Shown here: in pieces, positions 25,385 to 34,500 of the stretch
How the letters are laid out: each line of letters starts with the position of its first letter
How positions within the stretch are numbered: the stretch's first letter is position 1
NCBI GenBank assembly: GCA_003576535.1
Contig: QXCQ01000018.1
Span: forward strand, 174,627 to 238,626
Length of the DNA: 64,000 nt
DNA from: Nakamurella silvestris
GTDB taxonomy: Bacteria > Actinomycetota > Actinomycetes > Mycobacteriales > Nakamurellaceae
Direction of reading: 5' to 3'
The notes under the pieces: model-generated
Told to the model about the DNA's origin: nothing
The model's input: only the letters and a program-made list of their open reading frames with translations
Database searches by the model: none
Position numbers and translations under genes: made by a program

Positions 25385-26080
25385 ATGACGCCTGTACTGC
25401 TCGCCGGTCTGGCCGGCCTTGCCCTGCTGGACAGCACCAGCATCGGAACCCTGATCATCCCGGTGTGGTTCCTGCTGGCACCGCGCCCGCCCGCGGCGAG
25501 GGTGTACCTGCGGTACCTGGCGGTGATCTCGGCGTTCTACTACCTGGTGGGGCTGTCCCTGTTGTTCCTGTTCCGCGCCGGGGCGGAGGCCTTCGGGGAC
25601 TGGTTCCGGCGGCCGCCGTTCCTGTGGGCCCAGCTGGCCGCCGGTGTGCTGTTGTTCCTCTGGAGTTTCCGGTTCGATTCGAAGAAACGGCGGGAGGCGG
25701 GTGAGGAGAGCAGGACGTCGAAGCTGCGGGACCGCGTGCTGCACGCGGACGGTGCGGTTCGCGGCACCACGGTGTTGGCCCTTGGGGCCGGCGCGCTGGA
25801 ACTGCCCACCATGCTTCCCTACCTGGCGGGGATCGGACTGCTGACGGCCCAGGGGGTTTCGCCGGCGGTCTCGGCGCTGGCCCTGTTCGGCTACTGCCTG
25901 GTGATGGTGGTTCCGGCCCTGGCCCTGCTGGGGTTGCGACGCGTCCTGCACCAGAGGCTGGAAGGTCCGCTGGTCAGCCTGGACCGGGTGATGAGCAGGT
26001 ACACCGACACGGCGCTGGGATGGGTCCTGGGGGTGGTGGGCTTCCTCATCGCCAGGGACGCCGCGTTCATCCTCTTCTGA
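25385..26080 (+). CDS. GAP-family membrane protein (Sap/sulfolipid-1-addressing type)
   Basis: A 231-residue integral membrane protein with about six helices. The opening LAGLALLDSTSIGTLIIPVW is the hallmark of the GAP (GPL-addressing protein) family, which helps move lipids such as mycobacterial sulfolipid-1 or glycopeptidolipid across the membrane. A basic cytoplasmic loop (RFDSKKRREAGEESRTSKLR) lies between helices 3 and 4. The ATG at 25385 was chosen because membrane sequence starts there. It is divergent from the kinase and may be controlled by that two-component system. Substrate unknown. Confidence 0.85.
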   Translation: MTPVLLAGLAGLALLDSTSIGTLIIPVWFLLAPRPPAARVYLRYLAVISAFYYLVGLSLLFLFRAGAEAFGDWFRRPPFLWAQLAAGVLLFLWSFRFDSKKRREAGEESRTSKLRDRVLHADGAVRGTTVLALGAGALELPTMLPYLAGIGLLTAQGVSPAVSALALFGYCLVMVVPALALLGLRRVLHQRLEGPLVSLDRVMSRYTDTALGWVLGVVGFLIARDAAFILF

Positions 26081-26118
26081 CCGGCCGGGGTCGGTCGGGT
26101 GTCAGCAGCGGACCAGGA

Positions 26119-26592
26119 TCAGGGGCAGTCCGGGGACTCGGGGCCCATCCGCTGGAGGATCTTGTCGAGAACGGCACCGAACTTCTGGGTCTCGGTCTCG
26201 GTGAGGCCGTCGAACATGATGGACCGCACCGATTCGGCATGTCCCGGGGCCACTTCCACGAGTCGGTCCCAGCCCGCATCGGTCAACACCGCGGTCTGTC
26301 CGCGTCCGTCCTCGGGGGTCGGCTCGCGTCGTACCCACCCTGCTTCCTCGAGACGATTGACGGCGTGGGAGGTCCGGGACTGGGAGGCGCGCAGGACGTG
26401 GGCGAGCTGACTCATCCGCAACCGGCGACCCTCTGCCTCGGACAGCATGGCGAGGATCTGGTAGTAGGCGTGGGGCATACCGGCGGCCTGTTGGAGTTCG
26501 CGCTCGAGTCGCTCGTGCAACTGGCCGCTCACCTGCAGGAAGTCACGCCAGACCCGCTGTTGCGCGTCGGTGAGCCAGGGTTCGCGTGCCAT
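26119..26592 (-). CDS. MarR-family transcriptional regulator
   Basis: A 157-residue winged-helix regulator. The helix-turn-helix is SQLAHVLRASQSRTSHAVNR, followed by the wing VRREPTPEDGRGQTAVLTDAG. The N-terminal dimerisation helix and C-terminal helices are complete, so the length is normal. It converges with the GAP-family gene (39-base gap) and diverges from ribD. The 130 bases upstream contain its promoter, with TATACT on the minus strand (26599-26604) as a possible -10. The ligand is unknown. Confidence 0.93.
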   Translation of the reverse strand: MAREPWLTDAQQRVWRDFLQVSGQLHERLERELQQAAGMPHAYYQILAMLSEAEGRRLRMSQLAHVLRASQSRTSHAVNRLEEAGWVRREPTPEDGRGQTAVLTDAGWDRLVEVAPGHAESVRSIMFDGLTETETQKFGAVLDKILQRMGPESPDCP

Positions 26593-26723
26593 GGGTCCGA
26601 GTATAGTTCCGTGTTGTGTGAGTGTTCATCAAAGTGCCCGGTCAGCAGACCGGAGTAGGTCACCTGTGCGGGAGATTCGGCCCGACTGGTGCGACGATCC
26701 CGGCGTGCGGAAGACTGTGAACC

Positions 26724-27800
26724 ATGACCTCCACCCCCGATGGGCCCGCAATCCGTGATGCGCGGTCGCCGATGCTCCGTGCGATCGAACTGGCCGGGCG
26801 CGGTGCCGCGACGGTGCTGCCGAACCCGGTCGTGGGCTGCGTCATCCTGGATGTCGACGGATCGGTGGTGGGGGAGGGCTGGCACGAGCGGTACGGTCAG
26901 GCCCATGCCGAGGTGAACGCCCTCAGGGTGGCCGGGCCCCGGGCGCGCGGCGGCACCGCGTACGTCACGTTGGAGCCCTGCAACCACACCGGGCGGACAG
27001 GGCCGTGTTCCCAGGCGCTGATCGCCGCCGGGGTCGCCAGAGTGGTGGTGGCGGTTGCCGATCCGACCGCACTCGCCTCCGGTGGGGCAGAGGTGTTGCG
27101 GGAGCACGGGATCGAGGTCGAGTTCGGCCTGGAAGCGGCCGCTGCCGAGGATGTGAACCGGGTCTGGCTCGGCGCGGTCCGGCGCGGCCGGCCGTTCGTG
27201 ACCTGGAAGGCGGGGATGACGATCGACGGCCGGGTCGCGGCCCTCGACGGGACCAGCAAATGGATCACCTCGGCGGCGTCCAGGGCCGATGTGCACCTGC
27301 TCCGGGCGCAGGTGGACACCATGGTGGTGGGGGTCGGGACCGTGGTTGCCGACGACCCGCAGCTCACCGTCCGGGATACGGACGGGATCGTGGTCGGTCC
27401 GCAACCTCTGCGGGTGGTGGTGGACACCGACGGACGCGCGCCGCGCGGGGCCCAGGTGTTCGACGATGCGGCCGAGACCTGGCTGGCCACTGCACAATCG
27501 GTCGGGGTCGGGCCGGACGACCGGGTCGACTTGAACGCACTGTTGCGTCAGCTGTTCGAGCGCGGGCAACGGCATGTCCTCGTCGAGGGTGGACCTCGGC
27601 TGGCGACGGCCTTCTGGGATGCCGGCCTGGTCGACGAGGCGATCGTCTACCTCGCGCCCCTGGCCTTGGGAGCCGGGAAACCCGCTCTGGACGGCGGAAC
27701 CGTGCCGACCCTGGCGCTGGGGCACCGGTTGGAACTGCGTGATGTCGCCCGGTTCGGCGACGATGTTCGGCTGCGGTACCAGGTGCCGGGCATTTCCTAG
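26724..27800 (+). CDS. ribD: Bifunctional riboflavin biosynthesis deaminase/reductase
   Basis: A 358-residue enzyme for two early riboflavin steps: deamination of the diamino-pyrimidine product of GTP cyclohydrolase II, then NADPH reduction of the ribosyl group. The N-terminal deaminase has the zinc sites HAEVNAL and PCNHTGRTGPC. The C-terminal reductase has VTWKAGMTIDGRVAALDGTS, VGVGTVVADDPQLTVR and the nucleotide-binding LVEGGPRLATAF. Unusually, no other rib gene or FMN riboswitch is nearby. It ends head-on with the TetR gene: the two share CTAG at 27797-27800, giving TAG stops on both strands. Confidence 0.95.
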   Translation: MTSTPDGPAIRDARSPMLRAIELAGRGAATVLPNPVVGCVILDVDGSVVGEGWHERYGQAHAEVNALRVAGPRARGGTAYVTLEPCNHTGRTGPCSQALIAAGVARVVVAVADPTALASGGAEVLREHGIEVEFGLEAAAAEDVNRVWLGAVRRGRPFVTWKAGMTIDGRVAALDGTSKWITSAASRADVHLLRAQVDTMVVGVGTVVADDPQLTVRDTDGIVVGPQPLRVVVDTDGRAPRGAQVFDDAAETWLATAQSVGVGPDDRVDLNALLRQLFERGQRHVLVEGGPRLATAFWDAGLVDEAIVYLAPLALGAGKPALDGGTVPTLALGHRLELRDVARFGDDVRLRYQVPGIS

Positions 27801-28453
27801 GTGCTTGCCTGGTTGTCGGCCAGCTGGGCACGCAGGCCCAGGATGAGGGTCTGCACACCGAAGATGAACTGCTCGTCCGCGTCGGTGGCGAAGTAGGCAC
27901 CCGCGGCGTGGGTCAGCGGGAACCGGGCGACGTCGATGCGGGGCTGTCTGGCCTCCGGTCGGTACCGTTCGTCGACGGTCGCGTCCGGCCGGAAACGTTC
28001 CTGCTCCTCGATGACGTACCCGATCACGTAGTTGTAGAAGGACTGCCAGGCCCAGAGTGCCTCGCGCAGACCGAATCCGGCGGCGGTCAGCGCGGTCAGT
28101 GGCTGTTCCATGGAGCCGATCGACTCGTCATCCGTCAGGTGGGTTCCGGCGAAGAGTTTGGCACCGTCCCGGTAGCGCAGCAGTCCCGCTCTCAGCTGGA
28201 TGGCGCTGGTGCGGAGCTGGTCGTCCCAGGATGCGCCCGGGTCCGCCGGTGTGCCGGTCAGGTCCAGCATGATCCTGGTGGCCATCTCGTCGACCAGGGT
28301 GTTCATGTCCTTGACGTGGTAGTACAGGGCACCTGGCTGGACCCCGAGTTTCCCGGCGAGCGCGCGTGCGGTGATCGCACCCAGGCCGCCCTCGGCGAGA
28401 AGGTCGAAGGCCGCCGTCACCACTGCCTCCCGACTCAGGGTCTTCCTCGGCAT
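27797..28453 (-). CDS. TetR-family regulator (TetR_C_1 type)
   Basis: A 218-residue repressor. The N-terminal helix-turn-helix reads SREAVVTAAFDLLAEGGLG ... LGVQPGALYYHVKDMNTLVD, with the GALYYHVK recognition helix typical of the TetR(A) subclass. The C-terminal ligand pocket is about 150 residues. I start at the ATG at 28451-28453 (MPRKTLS), just after AGGAGGAT. The frame is open upstream but runs through the operator region. Divergent from the oxidoreductase, with two palindromic sites between, so it probably represses both itself and that gene. Confidence 0.93.
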   Translation of the reverse strand: MPRKTLSREAVVTAAFDLLAEGGLGAITARALAGKLGVQPGALYYHVKDMNTLVDEMATRIMLDLTGTPADPGASWDDQLRTSAIQLRAGLLRYRDGAKLFAGTHLTDDESIGSMEQPLTALTAAGFGLREALWAWQSFYNYVIGYVIEEQERFRPDATVDERYRPEARQPRIDVARFPLTHAAGAYFATDADEQFIFGVQTLILGLRAQLADNQAST

Positions 28454-28478
28454 GGATCCTCCTCCTGTGCCCTTGACA

Positions 28479-28531
28479 TTTGAACAGTGTTCAGCAAGTG
28501 TAGCGACATCGATATTTGAACACCGTTCAAA
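28479..28531. promoter_or_regulatory. Two palindromic operators between tetR-type gene and oxidoreductase
   Basis: Site 1 is TTTGAACAGTGTTCA (28479-28493) and site 2 is TTTGAACACCGTTCAAA (28515-28531), giving a shared pattern TTGAAC-N3-GTTCA(A). Site 1 begins directly after TTGACA (28473-28478), a good -35 for the rightward gene, so it would sit in the promoter spacer. Binding by the adjacent TetR-type protein is inferred. Confidence 0.7.
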
Positions 28532-28559
28532 TTCGTTTGGATCAGGAACAGGAGCCACC

Positions 28560-29510
28560 ATGAAAGCCGCCGTCGTCACCGATCTGTCCCGGCCGCCCCA
28601 GTACATCGACTTCGTCGAACCCGAACCGACACCCGGATATCAGCAGGTCAGGATGCTGGCCGCCGGTGTGCACCAGCTCGTCCGTTCCCTTGCGGCGGGT
28701 CGGCACTACGGTGCGGCCGATGCACTTCCCTTTGTCGCCGGTGTCGACGGGATCGCGCGGCTGGAGGACGGATCCCGCGCCTATGTGGGTGGAGCCCCCG
28801 ATCCGTACGGCACCCTCGCCGAGCGGACCATCGTGCCGATCGGCTGGTCCGTTCCCGTGCCGGACGGGCTGGACGATGCCACCGCCGCCGCGATCGTCAA
28901 CCCGGCAACCTCCTCCTGGTTGCCGCTCAAGTACCGAGCCCAGCTCCAACCGGGCGGAACCGTGCTGGTCCTGGGGGCCACTGGCGTCTCGGGTCGGCTG
29001 GCGGTGCAACTGGCGGCGCAGCTCGGGGCCGGACGGATCATCGCGGCAGGCCGGAACCCGGCGATCCTGGCCGAGCTGCGCGACCACGGGGCCACCCATG
29101 TCGTTGATCTGCGGTCGGATCCGGAGAACGTCGTCGCGACGATCCGAGCCGCCGCGGGCGAGGGGATCGATGTCGTGCTGGACTATCTCTGGGGTCCGGT
29201 GGCCGAGCTGGCGCTGGAAGCGCTGCGGGTGAACGGACTCTCCCATCACACCGGACCCACCCACTACGTTCAGATCGGTGCCCTGGCAGGCAATCCCATT
29301 TCACTGGATGCGGGTCTGCTGCGCAGTTCCAATGTCATCGTCTCCGGAAGCGGCGCCGGAAGTATGAACCCGGCTCATCTGATCGCGGAGATACCGCACC
29401 TGTTGGGGTTGGCGGCCGCCGGGCGCATCGATATCGACATGGAGGTGCGGCCGTTGTCGGAGGTGGGTCAGGCCTGGGGTTCTGATCGGAGGCTGGTGTT
29501 CATTCCCTAA
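28560..29510 (+). CDS. Zinc-independent MDR oxidoreductase (quinone reductase-like)
   Basis: A 316-residue medium-chain dehydrogenase/reductase. The GroES-like N-terminal part runs MKAAVVTDLSRPPQYI ... PFVAGVDGIARL. The Rossmann domain has VLVLGATGVSGRLAVQLAAQ followed by IIAAGRNPAILAELRDHGA, where the Arg after the second strand suggests NADPH. Zinc-ligand cysteines are absent. AGGAG (28550-28554) sits 5 bases before the ATG. It is divergent from a TetR gene with two operators between, so it is probably induced by the compound it detoxifies. The 3' end overlaps the converging second TetR gene by 11 bases. Confidence 0.9.
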   Translation: MKAAVVTDLSRPPQYIDFVEPEPTPGYQQVRMLAAGVHQLVRSLAAGRHYGAADALPFVAGVDGIARLEDGSRAYVGGAPDPYGTLAERTIVPIGWSVPVPDGLDDATAAAIVNPATSSWLPLKYRAQLQPGGTVLVLGATGVSGRLAVQLAAQLGAGRIIAAGRNPAILAELRDHGATHVVDLRSDPENVVATIRAAAGEGIDVVLDYLWGPVAELALEALRVNGLSHHTGPTHYVQIGALAGNPISLDAGLLRSSNVIVSGSGAGSMNPAHLIAEIPHLLGLAAAGRIDIDMEVRPLSEVGQAWGSDRRLVFIP

Positions 29511-30171
29511 AGACGTCGTTCTGGGGTGGTCTCAGCACCATTGCCTCGATCGCCGCGCGGACCCAGGGCCGGTACTCGGCGAGGTCCCATCCGCTCTGGG
29601 CGACGAGCTGTTCGTACCCCTCGGGTGAAAGCAGGAAGTTCCAGCTGTCGGCGGCGCGGGCGAGGTCGGTGCCGGGGGTGACGAGTCCGCGATCGGCCAG
29701 CAGGTGCACCGCGCCCCGGATGTCCTGACGGCGGCGTTCCAGCAGATCTCGCAGGCGGTCCCGGACACCGGGTTCCTGGTCGGCCGCCGCGATGAAGGTC
29801 TGCCAGAGACCGTAGGAGCGCCTGTTGGCCTCGGTGACGAAGGTGATCAGTGCGTCGAGAAGGGCGGAAGGGTCCGTGATCCGGGTGATCTCGATGATCT
29901 CCGGGCGTTCGCCGATGGGACGGGGGCCTTCGTCCCCGGCGAAGGTCTGCTCGAAGGAGGAGAGCAGCAGATCGGCCTTCGAACCCGCGGCCTTGACGGA
30001 TTCGACGGACACACCGGCCCCTCGGGCGATCGCGGCCATGGTGGTCGGCCGGTACCCGTGGGCGGTGAAGCTCTCGGCTGCGGCCTGCAGGATTCTGCGG
30101 CGGGTGAGCGCCGCTCGATCGGCGCGGAGCTCGGATTGATAGGTGCGAGTTCTTCCATTCGTATCCGCCAC
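29500..30171 (-). CDS. TetR/AcrR-family regulator
   Basis: A 223-residue repressor. The DNA-binding part is RRRILQAAAESFTAHGYRPT followed by TTMAAIARGAGVSVESVKAA. The recognition helix is unusual: VSVESVKAAGSKADLL replaces the more common VSxxTxYxxFxxKxxL. The C-terminal domain is about 150 residues with a conserved RRSYGLWQTFIAAADQEPGV segment. The start is GTG 30169-30171. Longer frames are Arg-rich and implausible. It lies divergent from the glycosyltransferase (87-base gap) and is its likely regulator. Confidence 0.9.
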   Translation of the reverse strand: MADTNGRTRTYQSELRADRAALTRRRILQAAAESFTAHGYRPTTMAAIARGAGVSVESVKAAGSKADLLLSSFEQTFAGDEGPRPIGERPEIIEITRITDPSALLDALITFVTEANRRSYGLWQTFIAAADQEPGVRDRLRDLLERRRQDIRGAVHLLADRGLVTPGTDLARAADSWNFLLSPEGYEQLVAQSGWDLAEYRPWVRAAIEAMVLRPPQNDVFRE

Positions 30172-30258
30172 CCTTGCAGTGTAGTGAATACTTCGGCAGA
30201 TCCGATTCCTGCTGCTGCGAGCCGTTGCTCGCCGGCAGCCCTGCCGAAAGGAAGGCTC

Positions 30259-31575
30259 GTGCGTTCCGTCCTTCTGTGTTCCACCCCGGTACACGGCCAT
30301 GTGTCACCGTTGCTCGAAGTCGCCGACCACCTGGTGGGTACCGGCTATCGTGTCCGTTTCCTCACCGGCGCGCGATATCGAACGAAGGTGTTGGCCACCG
30401 GAGCGGAGTTCCTGCCACTGCCGCCCGGTGCCGATTACGACGACACCGACATGGATCTCGCGTTCCCGGACCGGGCGGGCCTCGCCGGTCCGAAGCAGAT
30501 CCGGCATGATCTGAGCCAGATCTTCATCCGCCCGGTCGCCGAACAGCTCGCTGCCGTGGACGCCGCCCTGGCTCAGGCACCGGTGGATGCGGTACTGGCC
30601 GAGTCCTTGTTCACCGGGGCGGCCGCCTTGCTGCTCCGTCCGCCTGCGGAACGGCCACCCGTGATCAACCTCGGGATCGTGCCGCTGAGCCTGAAAGATG
30701 TTGATACCGCGCCGTTCGGCATGGGGATCACCCCGCTGCCAGGGTCGTTCGGTCGGTGGCGGAACCGACTCCTGTACACGGTGGCGGAGAAGGGGCTGTT
30801 CCGTCCGGTACAGAAGGACATCCAGACCCGCCTCGCTGCGTTGACCGGTCGAACCCTGCCGGTGTTCTTCATGGACTGGCCGCGTTTGGCGGATGCCTTG
30901 ATCCAGTTCACCGTGCCGGCGTTCGAGTACCCGCGCGAGTCCTTGCCCGCCACGGTGCATTTCGTCGGGCCGATGTCCGGTCGCCCCCCCGGGGGTACCG
31001 CTCCTGCTGCTCCCGATCTGCCGACCTGGTGGGCTGACCTGGACGGTGATCGCCCGGTGGTGCACGTGACCCAGGGAACGGTGGCGAACAAGGACTTCCG
31101 TGACCTGATCCTGCCGACCGTGCAGGGGCTGACCGATCAGAACGTACTGGTGGTCGTCAGTACCGGCGGGCCCGACCCGGACCGACTCGGGCCGCTGCCG
31201 GGGAACGTGCGGGTCGCCAGGTACCTGCCGTACCAGCAACTGTTGCCGAAGGTCGACGTCATGGTCACCAACGGTGGATACGGCGGGATCCACTTCGCGC
31301 TGGCCCACGGCGTCCCGTTGGTGGTCGCCGGCAAGACCGAGGAGAAGGTGGAGGTGACGGCGCGGGTGCGCTGGTCGGGGGTGGGTGTCGACCTGCGCAG
31401 CCAACGCCCGAGTCCGGACGCGGTCCGTGCCGCGGTGGCCGAGGTGCTGTCGAACAGGACCTACGGCGCCGTCGCCCGCGAGGTGGGTCGGCAGATCGTC
31501 GCGGCACCGGGCCTGCCCGGGGTGGCAGCGGTGATCGAGTCGCTGCGGACCACGCCGGGTTCAGTGCTCCGCTGA
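30259..31575 (+). CDS. GT1-family glycosyltransferase (MGT/UGT-like)
   Basis: A 438-residue GT-B fold enzyme. The N-terminal half is LLCSTPVHGHVSPLLEVADH ... GTGYRVRFLTGARYR. The C-terminal donor-binding half has HVTQGTVANKDF, RVARYLPYQQLLPKVDVMVT and NGGYGGIHFALAHGVPLVV, the HCGxGT-like donor motif with Asn-Gly-Gly replacing His-Cys-Gly. That change may alter the sugar donor. Family members glycosylate hydrophobic small molecules or macrolides. AAGGAAGG precedes GTG 30259. Divergent TetR control suggests a substrate-inducible detoxifying role, which is inference. Confidence 0.88.
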   Translation: MRSVLLCSTPVHGHVSPLLEVADHLVGTGYRVRFLTGARYRTKVLATGAEFLPLPPGADYDDTDMDLAFPDRAGLAGPKQIRHDLSQIFIRPVAEQLAAVDAALAQAPVDAVLAESLFTGAAALLLRPPAERPPVINLGIVPLSLKDVDTAPFGMGITPLPGSFGRWRNRLLYTVAEKGLFRPVQKDIQTRLAALTGRTLPVFFMDWPRLADALIQFTVPAFEYPRESLPATVHFVGPMSGRPPGGTAPAAPDLPTWWADLDGDRPVVHVTQGTVANKDFRDLILPTVQGLTDQNVLVVVSTGGPDPDRLGPLPGNVRVARYLPYQQLLPKVDVMVTNGGYGGIHFALAHGVPLVVAGKTEEKVEVTARVRWSGVGVDLRSQRPSPDAVRAAVAEVLSNRTYGAVAREVGRQIVAAPGLPGVAAVIESLRTTPGSVLR

Positions 31576-31594
31576 TCCCGGCGTGGTCCGAGGC

Positions 31595-34500
31595 TCAGGT
31601 GTGGCTGGTGGTGACCGAGAGGACGTGCACCGCCGGTTGGCAGGTGTCGGTGAGGTCGGTGCCGGTGCTGGGCAGGGTGACCCCGGCGATGGTCCCGCCG
31701 CCGTTGGTGGGGAGCCGGAGGTGGTAGAGGGTCACCGATCCGGTGACCTTCACCAGACCGACGTTGCGGTACGGCAGGGTGAGAGCCTTGTACAGGGTGT
31801 AGTTCTTGTCGTCGACATGTGGCAGGTCGCCGGGTGCGGCATCGGTCCATGCAGGCAGCGCTGGGACAAGCCGGTCCGACACTGGGCTGGCCGCATATTT
31901 GATGGACGCCTGCAGTCCGAAGGAGGCCGGAATCGCCCCGCAGGTGGCGGTGACGAGCAGATCGACGTTGTTGGCATTCGGCACCGGTGTGAGCGGAATC
32001 GTCTGCCCGGTGGCGATCACGTTGTCGTTGCCGTTGGAATTGGCCGCGGGCATGGTGAACGAGGCCCCGTCGAACACCTTGGTCTGGCCGACCCCGAAGC
32101 CCTTGGCCTCCAGGGTGTCCATCGACAGGGATGAGTTCCCGGACGAGGGGCCGATGTCCGCCGTGTTGACCCCGTCCCGGGAGATGCCGTTGTTGTTCAG
32201 GGCCGCCTGGAAACTCGACGCCGAGACGTTGTCGATCGGGATCACCATGAAAAGGTCGATCAACGTCGAGTACCCGTGGTCGTTGACCCCGTTGTAGTTC
32301 GCGTTGACGGACTGGGCGTTCTTTCCGACAACCGTGATGGCCAGGGTGTGGTTCCCGGCGGTGAGGTGCAACCCGCCCAGTGGTTGATAGACCCTGGTCT
32401 GGGTCGGGCTGTATCCGTCGAAGGTGATCGGGTCGCCGGTGTCGGAATTGATCAGCGGGACGGCATCGGCGCCGTCGTCCACGGAGAACTGAACCTTGCC
32501 GAAGTGGTTCCCGCGGTACAGGGCGATGCCGAGTGCGTAGTCGGCGCTCACCCCGGCGGTGAACGGCAGCCGGATGGTGGGGCCGTCCGCCGGGTCGCCG
32601 CCGGTGGCCACGAACCGGGTGCGCATGCCGCCGCCGGCATCGTCATAGGCCTCATCGACCACCAGACTGCCCAGCCCGTGCGGGCCGAAATCCTTGATGC
32701 AATTGACGTTCTCGGCCTCCGTCCGCACCGGGGTGGCACCGGGCACGGTCGGAGAGACGTAGAAGGGGTAGGCCGCCACGGCTGCGGACAGGTTGTGGGC
32801 GTTGTCGAAGCTCCGGACGAACAAGGTCCGCGGCCCCGCGTCGAGGGTCTTCGGCGGGATCAGTTTCGCCTCACCGCCCACTGCGTCGATCAAGCCTCCC
32901 AGCGGATGGGTGCCCGTGTAGTTGCCGCAGTCCTGCGCGTTCGGTACGAGGATGCTTCCGGCATCCGTCCAGGAGTAGGCGAATCCGACGACGTTGTCGG
33001 CACCACCGGCCCCGATGGTGATCATCCCCGGAAGGTTCTGCGGTGCACCCCAGGTGCCTTCGGGGTAGTCGCGGGAGACGACGGTGGGTGTGCCCGAGGG
33101 TGGGGCGGTGTCGACCGTGAAGGGGTAGCGCTTGGACGGAATGGCCTGCTCGACGTCGTTCCCGTCGCCCGGGTTGCTCTTGGCGCGGACCTGATACTCC
33201 CAGTTGCCCTGGGCCAGTGCGGGGGCCGACCATCCGTAGACCGTGCCTGAGGTGGTGGCCTTCCAGCCCGAGCTGTACGTCGGGTCGGCCGCTCCGGCGT
33301 GGAAGACGGCAAAGGCCAGTGCGATCCCCGGATCGTCGGTGTTGTTCCCCTTCGCGCTGCCGCGCAGAGTGGGTGAGCTGTCGGTCACGAGATTCTTCCC
33401 GCCGCAGCTCACAGCACCGCTGATGCCGTTCGCCACGGGCTGGCTCGTCGGGAAGCTGTAGTGGACGTCCAGCGTGGGGGAGGTGTCGAACCTCTTCCAC
33501 TGCATCTTCTCGTTCTCGTCCGGTGCCTTGAGGCCGAAGGTGGTGACGGCCTGGTCGCTGTCGGCCACTCCCTGGAAATAGGCGGTGAGCGCGGCATTGT
33601 CGAAAACGATGTTGCCGGCCGGGGTCTGCGGGCAGCTGTCGCCGCCCCCTTTGCTGACCGTCTGGATGAGCGAGGTGGCGGGCCCCGGCCAGGTGGTGCC
33701 CGCGCTGATCGGACCGCTGGTCCGCATCAGGCTCACGGGCTCGGCGGTGCACCCCGCTCCCGCGTGCACCTGGCGGACGTACACACTCGCGTCGATGATC
33801 CTCGCCGTGGTCGGACGGTTGATCAGGGCCGCCGAGCTGAAGGCGAAATACGCACGCCCGGTGCCGATCCCGTCGCAACCCGGCCAGCCGCAGTACCCGA
33901 CCTGCAGGTTGTAGTTGTGGTTGTCGAAGTAGTCCCAGCCGTTGTTGAAGACATCGGCGAAATGCCCGCTGGCCACCGAGACCACCGGATCGATGTACAC
34001 CGGGTACTCCACATCCGGCCCGGTGAGGGCGGCCGTCGGCGGGCTGAGCTGCAGCAGTCCGGTTCCCTCGCCGGTGGTCGAGAACTGCACATCCACGACG
34101 TCGACATCACCGGAACCCGGGTCCACCGCAGACGGAGCCGGACCGGCCTTGGTGCCGGTGGTGGAGTCCCACATGATCGCCCGCTCACTGTCGAAGACGG
34201 TGTGTCCGTCGGGGTCGACAGCCCTGAAGGTTGAACCGCTGTCGCCACCCGGGACGAGCGTCAACCCCGAGGCATCGAGGGACAGCCGGAGGATCGTCAG
34301 GGCCGGATTCTGCGCGGCCTCCGGGGTACGTACCACCAGCACCTCGGAGTAACTGGTGGGCTCCGCCGTCACGACCAGATCGACACCCGGGAGGACCGCA
34401 GGGTAGGTGGCGGCGTTCCCGGAAATGACCGGTGTGGGAAGCGATCCGGGCCAGCTGTAGGTGAGGGTCCGCCCGTCCGGCGCGGTCAGTGTGATCAACG

